Origin: Micromonosporaceae bacterium
GTDB lineage: Bacteria; Actinomycetota; Actinomycetes; Mycobacteriales; Micromonosporaceae
DNA length: 11,142 nucleotides
Reading direction: 5' to 3'
Assembly: GCA_003543035.1 (NCBI GenBank)
Contig: DPJL01000319.1
Coordinates: forward strand, 1-11,142
Below, in pieces: positions 1 through 5,600 of this stretch (the first letter of the stretch is position 1; every line of letters starts with the position of its first letter). The notes beneath the pieces are model-generated. The model did not search any database and had not been told where the DNA came from. It saw nothing but the letters and a program-made list of their open reading frames with translations. Both the position numbers and the translations under genes were made by a program.

Positions 1-715
1 CGCCGATGTAGGGCCGCGACCCGGACGGCCAGAGCTCGGCGAGAGCGACCCACCATCCCGCCGCGACGATCATCGCGCCGAACGCGACCAGCAGCTGCAC
101 CAATCTCTTACCAAGCTTGGGCGGCCCAGCGATCAGATAGACCAACCCGAAGGCGGGCAGTACCAAGAACGCCTGCAACATCTTGGTCAGAAAGGCGAAC
201 CCGACGCAGGCCCCGGCAAGAGCCAGCCAACGCGTCTGTCCACTTTGGATGGCGCGGGTCACTCCATACGCGCCCGCGATCAGGAGCAGCACGAGCAGGG
301 CGTCCGGGTTGTTGAAGCGAAACATCAGCACCGCCACTGGCGTCAGCGCGAGCACTGTCCCCGCGATGAGACCCGCGTTCGCTCCCGCCCAGCGTTTTAC
401 CGTCGCGTAGAGCATTGCCACCGCGCCCACACCGCACAGCGCTTGAGGCAGCAGGATCGCAAAGGAGCTCAGCCCGAAGACCCGCACCGACAACCCCATC
501 AGCCACAGCGAGGCCGGTGTCTTATCGACGGTGATGAAGTTGGCCGAGTCGAGCGAGCCGAAGAGCAACGCTTTCCAGCTCTGCGATGCTGCCTGCGCCG
601 CGGCCGAGTAGTACGGGTTCGCCCAGCCCGAGCGGCTCAGCCCGATCAGGTAGAGCAGGGCCGTGCCAAGCAGCAGCAACGCCAGCGCAAGCCGATTCGC
701 GCGGATTCGAGTCAT
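1..715 (-). CDS. GT39/YkcB-type membrane glycosyltransferase, partial (C-terminus beyond left edge)
   Basis: This is the N-terminal 238 residues of a polytopic glycosyltransferase of the GT39/ArnT-like superfamily (YkcB-like group), whose members move sugars from polyprenyl-phosphate carriers at the outer face of the membrane. A first membrane helix lies at about residues 9-26. The following external loop has WANPYYSAA (31-39) and GSLDSANFITVDKTP (53-67), close to the family pattern with an invariant VDK-P. Further hydrophobic helices lie at about 69-88, 92-106, 113-131, 139-152, 163-178, 183-196 and 206-225, and the FNNPDAL motif is at 134-140. The ATG at 715 is the only start available, because an in-frame stop lies just upstream and no GTG or TTG intervenes. 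No clear Shine-Dalgarno precedes it. It follows the P-loop kinase by 52 bp on the same strand, so it is probably the last visible gene of that operon. Donor and acceptor cannot be told from the sequence. Confidence 0.85.
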   Translation of the reverse strand, partial: MTRIRANRLALALLLLGTALLYLIGLSRSGWANPYYSAAAQAASQSWKALLFGSLDSANFITVDKTPASLWLMGLSVRVFGLSSFAILLPQALCGVGAVAMLYATVKRWAGANAGLIAGTVLALTPVAVLMFRFNNPDALLVLLLIAGAYGVTRAIQSGQTRWLALAGACVGFAFLTKMLQAFLVLPAFGLVYLIAGPPKLGKRLVQLLVAFGAMIVAAGWWVALAELWPSGSRPYIG

Positions 716-767
716 GCCGCCGAGATTGCCCGTGCTATGTCAGCCGCGTCTCCAGAGAACCTGTGTG

Positions 768-1361
768 TTACCTGGGTAGACGCAGATCGGCGAGATCGGC
801 GACCTCTTCCACCAGGCGGGTGTTGGCCTCGTCGCTGCGAAAAACCCAGTCGCGGGCGGCGTTCTCGTCCAAACCCTTGGCACGCTGACGCTCGATCAGA
901 CCGGCGAGGCGCTCGTCGGGCGAGGCGTCGATGTGAACGGTCAGGTCGAGCAGGTCACGCACGGAATCCCAATACAGTAAATAGTTTCCCTCGGTGATCA
1001 CGATCGAGGTGGTGGGGTGCACCGCGACGGATCCGGCGATGGGCTCGTCCAACACGTGATCGAAGCTGGGTGCGTAGACGATCTCAGCGGGTGCGGCCCG
1101 GATGCGCCGCAGGAGGGCAGCGAAGCCGTAGACGTCGAAGGTGAACGGCGCGCCTTTGCGATCGGCGAAGCCGAGTCGCCCCAACTCGAAATTGGACAGA
1201 TGAAAGCCATCCATTGGCACGACGACAGCGTCCTCGAAGAACTCGGCCAGCTTTGCGGCGAGTGTGGTCTTGCCCGCACCCGGGGCGCCCGTGATCCCGA
1301 CGAGCAATCGTTCACCCGGCACAAGCCTGTCGTTGATCGCGTCAACCACCGTCGTAAACAC
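768..1361 (-). CDS. P-loop nucleoside/nucleotide kinase family protein (uridine/pantothenate kinase-like)
   Basis: The 197-residue protein has the whole core of the small-molecule P-loop kinases that include uridine kinase, PanK type I and FrcK/YggC-like proteins. It has a Walker A motif GAPGAGKT (25-32), the substrate-side motif PMDGFHLSN (49-57), DRKGAP (67-72), a YAPSFDH stretch (96-102), the strand VITEGNYLL (121-129), and a lid region rich in Arg near 151-175. These predict ATP-dependent phosphorylation of a nucleoside, sugar or pantothenate-like alcohol; the substrate cannot be assigned. I chose GTG at 1361 because GGAGG lies 5 nt upstream at 1367-1371; earlier in-frame codons run back into the amidohydrolase gene without support. 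The start overlaps the end of that gene by 20 bp, so translation is probably coupled. The length fits stand-alone members of the family. Confidence 0.85.
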   Translation of the reverse strand: MFTTVVDAINDRLVPGERLLVGITGAPGAGKTTLAAKLAEFFEDAVVVPMDGFHLSNFELGRLGFADRKGAPFTFDVYGFAALLRRIRAAPAEIVYAPSFDHVLDEPIAGSVAVHPTTSIVITEGNYLLYWDSVRDLLDLTVHIDASPDERLAGLIERQRAKGLDENAARDWVFRSDEANTRLVEEVADLADLRLPR

Positions 1362-2919
1362 GTTCACCTCCAACGTAAGTCTGCAGTACCCGGGTTTCCC
1401 GAATTTCACCCTGGAACGGATTTCGGTCCAGCACAACGAAATCGGCCAGATAACCGGGCGCGATCAGACCAGCCTCGTCGCATCCGTTTGCATAAGCCGA
1501 CCCGCGGGTGTAGGCGCTCAGCGCCGTCATCAGATCGAGCCGCTGAGCGGGCAGGAGAACGTGGTCGCCGTGGTACGCCCGGTTCACCGCCACATGCATC
1601 CCCTGCCACGGATCCGCCGAGCTGACCGGCCAGTCACTTCCCGCCGCGAGTGGAGTTCCGGCGCGGAGCAGGTCTCCGAAGGGGTACAGCCAGCTCGCTC
1701 TTTCCGCGCCGAGGAAGGGGATCGCCAGCGTGTCGAGTTGCGGCTCGTGACAGGCCCAGAAGGGCTGCATGTTGGCGATGACGCCCAGTGACCCGAAGCG
1801 CTTCACGTCCTGCGGGTCCACCAGTTGCAGGTGGGCAATCTGGTGCCTCGCATTGGAGCCGGGTTCGCTAGCGGCCACGGCGTCGAGTGCGGCACGCACT
1901 GCGGCATCGCCGATGGCGTGGAAGTGCACGCTGAAACCCTGTCGCACCAAGGCTTTGACGTGTTCGGGCAGCCGTTCATAGTCCACAAAAGACAGTCCTC
2001 GCCCGCGATCGCCCAGATATGGCTCGGTGAGCGAGGCGGTGAAGTTCTCCGCCACCCCGTCCAACATGATTTTCACCATGGGGGTACCAAATCTGCCGAT
2101 CGCATTCTCGGCGCGGCGAGCCACGAGCTCCTCGATCTGCTCCGCCGCACGATCGCGATCCCACCACAGCGCCCCGGTCACCCGAGCCGTCAACTCCCCG
2201 CTGGCCGCAAGAGCACGATAGGCCGGGCTCGGGTCGCGGTAACCGCCGTATTCGCCGAGAATCGCATCCTGCCAGCCGGTGATTCCGAAGCGGTGCAAGT
2301 GTTTCTGGCCGAGCCGAAGTGCGGCTTCGTATTCGGCTTGGCTCTCCGGCGGCAGGTGCCGCGTTACCAACGCCACCGCGCCTTCATGAAGCAGCCCGGT
2401 CGGGGTGCCGTCGGCTTCCCGCTCAATCCGCCCGTCCGCCGGATCAGGCGTGGTGGCGTCGATCCCGGCCAACTCCAACGCCTTGGTGTTGACCCAGGCA
2501 CCATGGTGATCGCAGTTGTGCAACAGCACGGGCCGATCGGGGACGATGTCGTCCAGGTCGCGGCGGTGTGGGGTACCCCCCGGAAATGCGGTCATAGCCC
2601 AGCCGCCACCGGTCACCCAGGCGCGGCCCGGATAGGCACGGGCATATTCCGCTATGGCCCGCCGGTAACCGGTCACACCTTCAATCCAGGAGAGCTCGCA
2701 ACGCAGCATCTCCAGCCCACCCCACACGGGATGAACGTGGGCATCCTGGACACCGGGCACGAGCATGCCGTCAATTGGCACGACCTCGGTTTGCGGCCCG
2801 ATCAGGTCTTTGACCTGGCCAATTGCCAGGATCCGGTCGTCCTGGACCGCGACATCGGCCAGCTGTGGACCGGTGGCCAAAAACACGGGCCCGCCCACGA
2901 AAACCAGATCTGCATACAC
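1342..2919 (-). CDS. YtcJ-type amidohydrolase (amidohydrolase family 3)
   Basis: The 525-residue metal-dependent hydrolase belongs to the YtcJ/NfdA/LAF3 branch of the amidohydrolase superfamily (Amidohydro_3). The composite beta-sandwich is formed by the N-terminus (1-55) and the C-terminal GLIAPGYLADFVVLDRNPF (484-502), enclosing a TIM barrel. Metal ligands are visible in order: DAHVHP (His61, His63), KIMLDG (Lys283, the likely carboxylated lysine), FHAIGDAA (His334), IAHLQLV (His363) and GSDWPVSS (Asp429). All catalytic positions are present, so it should be active on an amide, N-formyl or similar C-N bond, but the substrate is unknown. The start is taken as GTG 2919, where homology begins; there is no Shine-Dalgarno, and a -10-like element ends 8 nt before it, suggesting a leaderless mRNA. 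The same frame stays open far upstream but runs antisense to the protein kinase gene. It is the first gene of the operon with the P-loop kinase and the GT39 protein. Confidence 0.88.
   Translation of the reverse strand: MYADLVFVGGPVFLATGPQLADVAVQDDRILAIGQVKDLIGPQTEVVPIDGMLVPGVQDAHVHPVWGGLEMLRCELSWIEGVTGYRRAIAEYARAYPGRAWVTGGGWAMTAFPGGTPHRRDLDDIVPDRPVLLHNCDHHGAWVNTKALELAGIDATTPDPADGRIEREADGTPTGLLHEGAVALVTRHLPPESQAEYEAALRLGQKHLHRFGITGWQDAILGEYGGYRDPSPAYRALAASGELTARVTGALWWDRDRAAEQIEELVARRAENAIGRFGTPMVKIMLDGVAENFTASLTEPYLGDRGRGLSFVDYERLPEHVKALVRQGFSVHFHAIGDAAVRAALDAVAASEPGSNARHQIAHLQLVDPQDVKRFGSLGVIANMQPFWACHEPQLDTLAIPFLGAERASWLYPFGDLLRAGTPLAAGSDWPVSSADPWQGMHVAVNRAYHGDHVLLPAQRLDLMTALSAYTRGSAYANGCDEAGLIAPGYLADFVVLDRNPFQGEIRETRVLQTYVGGERVYDGG
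1367..1371 (-). promoter_or_regulatory. Shine-Dalgarno GGAGG for the P-loop kinase, nested in the amidohydrolase gene
   Basis: GGAGG lies 5 nt before the GTG at 1361 and inside the last codons of the upstream amidohydrolase (its Val-Gly-Gly-Glu near the C-terminus). It decides the kinase start and implies re-initiation by ribosomes finishing the upstream gene. Confidence 0.7.
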
Positions 2920-2940
2920 CGTGGGATACGGTAGTACACG
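2920..2940. promoter_or_regulatory. Divergent promoter with symmetric -10 (TACGGTA) serving both flanking genes
   Basis: Only 21 bp separate the GTG of the amidohydrolase (2919, minus) from the ATG of the protein kinase (2941, plus). At 2927-2933 the sequence is TACGGTA: TACGGT on the plus strand (2927-2932) and TACCGT on the minus strand (2933-2928) both fit the TAnnnT -10 pattern and overlap by 5 bp. Each hexamer ends 8 nt before its own start codon, and both starts lie 11 bp from the centre at 2930. Neither gene has a Shine-Dalgarno, so both mRNAs could be leaderless. No good -35 box is visible on either side. The geometry is seen directly; promoter activity is inferred. Confidence 0.6.
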
Positions 2941-4353
2941 ATGTCCGCCTTCACCCCCGGCATGAGACTTCACGACCGCTATCAGCTGGACGAAATCATC
3001 GGCGTTGGCGGCATGGCCGAAGTCTGGCGCGCGACCGACCTTGTGCTCGGCCGCGCGGTTGCCGTGAAGGCATTGCACGGAAAGTTGGCACAGGATCCGC
3101 ACCTCCGTGCGGGCGCCCGCAGTGAGGCACAGGCAGCTGCCAAGCTCACCCATCCGAACATCACCGCGGTCCACGACTATGCCGAGTTCACCGCCGGTGA
3201 CGGCAGCGTCATTCCATACCTGGTGCTGGAGCTGCTGACCGGCCAGACCCTGGCTGACCGGTTGACTCAGGGTCCGCTTTCCTGGCGCCAGGCCTCGGCG
3301 GTGGCCGGGCAGGTCGCCTCGGCGCTCGCAGCCGCTCATGCGCGAGGCGTGGTGCACCAGGACATCAAGCCGGCCAACATCATGCTCACCCCGGCCGGGG
3401 CAAAGGTCCTCGATTTTGGCATTGCCGCGATGCGAGGACGGCCCGGCAGTCCTGATTGGATCTCGGGAACCCCCGCCTATGCCCCGCCCGAGCGCCTGGG
3501 CCAAGCGACTCCGCATCCCAGCGCCGACGTTTTCAGCCTTGGCGTGGTCGTCTATGAGATGGCCTCAGGCCGGCTCCCCTGGTCCATCGAAACCTGGGAA
3601 CAGGCCGCCTCACACGATCGCCAGCCACCACCACCGCTGCCGGCAGGGGTGCCAGCGAGGGAGATCTTCGCCGCGCTTTCGCTGGATCCGGCCAACCGAC
3701 CCGCGGCTGCCGATTTTGGCTTGGCGCTTGGGGAAACGGCCGCAGAGACCACCTCCCTGCTCCCACACATCCCGGCCGCCTCACCTTCGCCGACGCTTGT
3801 CACCAGAGCGGGTGCCGTGGCCGCCAGCGCCCGCGTGCCGCACCATCCCACCCGGATGTACGAGGTCACGCCACCTCCGCCGCCCCGAAAGCGCTCGCCA
3901 CACCTTGCCGCCGCAACGATTCTGGTGGTCCTGCTCATCACTCTCGGCCTGGTGTTCGTCGCGGCATCGCTGCTGCAACCGCGTGGCAACACCGCCGCGA
4001 CCGAGCTGACGAAATCTCCCACCCCGCGAGCCGTGCCGACGACCGCTGCTCCCGTCAACAACAGCGATCTCAACGGGTTGATCACTGCGTTGCGGCAGGC
4101 GATCGAGGTCGGCGTCCTCACCGGCGACATCGACGAGCAGAATGCCGACGATCTCCGCGACCGGGTCGACGAATTGGTCGAAAAGCAGCGAAAGAGCAGT
4201 CAGAGGGAGCTCATCAAGAAGCTTGAAGACTTCCGTAAACAGGTCGCAGACAAGGAGGACGACGGGGAGATCACCAAGACCACCGCCATCGTCCTCGACA
4301 CGCTGCTGAAGCAGATCATCGAGCAGGCCAAGCGGCAACCCTCAGCGGGGTAA
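2941..4353 (+). CDS. Transmembrane PknB-type Ser/Thr protein kinase, non-RD, with a helical external domain
   Basis: The 470-residue eukaryotic-type kinase has its catalytic domain at about 10-265. Visible motifs are the Gly-rich loop IIGVGGMAEV (19-28), ATP-binding Lys43 (AVAVK), a likely alpha-C Glu62, the catalytic loop HQDIKPAN (139-146, Asp141, Lys143, Asn146), DFG (158-160), GTPAYAPPE (176-184) and Asp196 in SADVFSLG. It should be catalytically competent. The usual HRD arginine is Gln140, making it a non-RD kinase. A Pro/Thr-rich linker (about 270-318) precedes one membrane helix (about 321-345). The external C-terminus (about 371-470) is charged and helical, with no PASTA repeats; it looks like a sensor or protein-interaction domain that I do not recognise. 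ATG 2941 is supported by the -10-like element upstream; ATG 2962 is an alternative. The gene converges on the Roadblock/LC7 gene with a 12-bp overlap. Confidence 0.9.
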   Translation: MSAFTPGMRLHDRYQLDEIIGVGGMAEVWRATDLVLGRAVAVKALHGKLAQDPHLRAGARSEAQAAAKLTHPNITAVHDYAEFTAGDGSVIPYLVLELLTGQTLADRLTQGPLSWRQASAVAGQVASALAAAHARGVVHQDIKPANIMLTPAGAKVLDFGIAAMRGRPGSPDWISGTPAYAPPERLGQATPHPSADVFSLGVVVYEMASGRLPWSIETWEQAASHDRQPPPPLPAGVPAREIFAALSLDPANRPAAADFGLALGETAAETTSLLPHIPAASPSPTLVTRAGAVAASARVPHHPTRMYEVTPPPPPRKRSPHLAAATILVVLLITLGLVFVAASLLQPRGNTAATELTKSPTPRAVPTTAAPVNNSDLNGLITALRQAIEVGVLTGDIDEQNADDLRDRVDELVEKQRKSSQRELIKKLEDFRKQVADKEDDGEITKTTAIVLDTLLKQIIEQAKRQPSAG

Positions 4354-4363
4354 GGCTTGCTGC
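4332..4363. terminator. Weak imperfect hairpin over the convergent stops of the kinase and Roadblock genes
   Basis: GCGGCAA (4332-4338) can pair with TTGCTGC (4357-4363), six Watson-Crick pairs plus one G-U on the plus-strand RNA, with a possible inner CCC/GGG pairing. It contains both stop codons. There is no T tract on either side, so terminator function is only a possibility. Confidence 0.22.
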
Positions 4364-4767
4364 AACTCCGCGCGTAGAGCCGGCGTCAGGATTTCCCCGG
4401 CCTGTTTGACGAGCCGGGCCATTTCGAAGCCGACCACCCCCAGATCGGCCTGAGCCGTGGTGAGCACCGCGAAGACCGATCCATCCCGGACAGTCATGGC
4501 GATGAAGTAGCCGCGCCCCATCTCTATCACCGCTTGGCGCACCTCGTCGGCGTCGGCCAGGGTGGCCACGCAGGCGGCGACCCCGAGTAGACCGGAGGTC
4601 ACCGCGGCAAGCTGATCGGCGAGCGAGCGTTCGACTCCCTCGGATAGTGCCACCGGGATCCCGTCCGACGAGGCGACCATCGCGTGCTGCACCTCGGGGA
4701 CGCGATCGGCAAACGCGTTGATGAGCCAACTCAAGTCCTGCGCCGGTTTACTCAGGACAATGTTCAT
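4342..4767 (-). CDS. Roadblock/LC7 domain protein (conservon CvnB-like)
   Basis: The 141-residue protein is a single Roadblock/LC7 domain, the fold of MglB and the CvnB proteins of actinobacterial conservons. These act as dimers that regulate small Ras-like GTPases. Typical features are the N-terminal DLSWLINAFADRVPEVQHAMVAS helix-strand unit (11-33), SDGIPVALSEGVER (34-47), the helix with LADQLAAVTSGLLG (49-62), a strand GYFIAMTVRDGSVFAVLTT (86-104), and a C-terminal helix GFEMARLVKQAGEIL (113-127). The start ATG shares four bases (ATGA) with the stop of the CvnA-like gene, and a GAGGGGG sequence lies 10 nt before it (4778-4784). Conservons normally continue with a DUF742 protein (CvnC) and a GTPase (CvnD). 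Here the pair stops, and the next gene on the right-to-left path is the convergent protein kinase. Its GTPase partner must be encoded elsewhere or be absent. Confidence 0.88.
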   Translation of the reverse strand: MNIVLSKPAQDLSWLINAFADRVPEVQHAMVASSDGIPVALSEGVERSLADQLAAVTSGLLGVAACVATLADADEVRQAVIEMGRGYFIAMTVRDGSVFAVLTTAQADLGVVGFEMARLVKQAGEILTPALRAELQQALPR

Positions 4768-5456
4768 TGCCTTGCCGCCCCCTCGAGAATCAACAGGTCA
4801 CCCGGGATCCGGACCTTCGCACAGGTCCCGGCGTGGCTGGAACGCAACTGCACTCGCACCCGATGACGCGCGGCGAGATGGCTGACCACCACCAGGCCCA
4901 TCCGTTCGCTGGCCGCGACGGTCAGATCCGGCGGTGCGGCCAGCAATACATTCAGCTCAGCCAATGCACCTGGACTGAGCCCGATCCCCTCGTCGGTGAT
5001 CTCCAATGTCACGCTCTCGTCATCCATGACAGAGATCACACGAACCGGTGAGTCGGGCGGCGAGAAGCCCGTGGCGTTGTCGAAGAGCTCGGCCAGCAGA
5101 TGGATGAGATCCCCGGTCGCATGCCCGCTGACCTCGGCAACATCTTCGACCTCGGCTCGCACTCTTTGGTACTGCTCGATTTCCGACAGTGCCGCGAGAA
5201 CCATGCCGTCCAACGGCAATCCCTCCCCGGGTCGCCGCCGGACCTGCCCTCCAGCCAGCACCAACAGGTTCTCGTCATTGCGGCGCAGCCGCGCGGCGAG
5301 GTGATCGAGACGAAAGAGCGCCGCGAGTCGATCAGGGTCGCGCTCCTCCCTCTCCATCTCCTCCAGCAGGCGTAATTGCTGCTCCACCAGCAGCTGGCTG
5401 CGCCTGGCCAGATTGACGACGATTGCATTCATGCCATCGCGATGTTGGTCAATCAT
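4764..5456 (-). CDS. Short CvnA-like histidine-kinase ATPase without sensor, HAMP or membrane segments
   Basis: The 230-residue protein matches the catalytic half of CvnA-type sensor ATPases. The dimerisation helix region begins MNAIVVNLARRSQLLVEQQL (9-28) and continues with LFRLDHLAARLRRNDENLLVL (47-67). The HATPase domain has LLAELFDNATGFSPP (120-134, N-box Glu123/Asp126/Asn127), EITDEGIGL (152-160, Asp155) and ERMGLVVVSHLA (184-195). Full-length CvnA proteins carry an external nitrate/sulfonate-sensing-type domain, membrane helices and a HAMP domain ahead of this; none is present, and the sequence upstream of 5456 does not encode one in any frame I can read. ATG 5456 is the first start; ATG 5432, at the conserved MNA-VNLARRSQ, is a possible alternative. 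A promoter candidate lies just upstream. The gene is coupled by ATGA to the Roadblock gene, so the product probably works with that protein in the cytoplasm. Confidence 0.85.
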   Translation of the reverse strand: MIDQHRDGMNAIVVNLARRSQLLVEQQLRLLEEMEREERDPDRLAALFRLDHLAARLRRNDENLLVLAGGQVRRRPGEGLPLDGMVLAALSEIEQYQRVRAEVEDVAEVSGHATGDLIHLLAELFDNATGFSPPDSPVRVISVMDDESVTLEITDEGIGLSPGALAELNVLLAAPPDLTVAASERMGLVVVSHLAARHRVRVQLRSSHAGTCAKVRIPGDLLILEGAARQ

Positions 5457-5474
5457 GGGCGCATCACGCGCGGT

Positions 5475-5504
5475 ACTCTACTCGTCACGTATCGAACCGT
5501 TCAA
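5475..5504 (-). promoter_or_regulatory. Candidate promoter of the CvnA-like/Roadblock pair, with a dyad at the -35
   Basis: On the minus strand TTGAAC (5499-5504) and TAGAGT (5475-5480) are separated by 18 bp. The first matches TTGACA at four of six positions and the second fits TAnnnT. Transcription would begin near 5468, about 12 nt before ATG 5456. The -35 overlaps an imperfect 13-bp dyad, TCGAAC-C-GTTCAA (5492-5504), which could bind a regulator. Confidence 0.45.
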
Positions 5505-5548
5505 CTGTCTGTAGTGGAGAGACAGCCGATTGCATCCCGACCGTCCTT

Positions 5549-5583
5549 TTGACACAGTGTTCGCGCAAACTACACGAGTGTCA
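5549..5583 (+). promoter_or_regulatory. Promoter of the DUF457 gene covered by a long inverted repeat (operator candidate)
   Basis: A perfect TTGACA lies at 5549-5554 and a weak -10, TACACG, at 5571-5576 (16-bp spacing). Start of transcription would be near 5583, 18 nt before ATG 5601. The promoter is nearly covered by an interrupted palindrome: TGACACAGTGT (5550-5560), 11 bp, then ACACGAGTGTCA (5572-5583). Each half is itself a small dyad (ACAC-n-GTGT), and their centres are about 20 bp apart, two helical turns. This arrangement is typical of a repressor bound as two dimers on one face; the regulator is unknown. Confidence 0.5.
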
Positions 5584-5600
5584 TTAGGGGAGGAATGCTC

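Noticed and set aside
716..767. Promoter or terminator between the P-loop kinase and glycosyltransferase genes
   Set aside because: Only a 4-bp stem (TCTC-CA-GAGA) and no convincing -35/-10 pair are visible in these 52 bp; read-through within an operon is simpler.
245..997. Plus-strand open frames over the glycosyltransferase and kinase genes
   Set aside because: They are Arg/Pro/His-rich shadow translations antisense to genes with clear motifs.
1362..1436. Longer N-terminus for the P-loop kinase
   Set aside because: The extra residues come from the out-of-frame end of the amidohydrolase gene; GTG 1361 has a well-placed ribosome site.
2920..3516. Upstream extension of the amidohydrolase frame (about 199 more codons)
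   Set aside because: It is antisense to the well-supported protein kinase gene, shows no domain similarity, and homology to the hydrolase family begins at about 2919.
5492..5504. LexA (SOS) box in the spacer upstream of the CvnA-like and DUF457 genes
   Set aside because: The Gram-positive SOS box needs GAAC and GTTC four bases apart; here they are one base apart, so LexA control of the YdjM-like gene is not supported.
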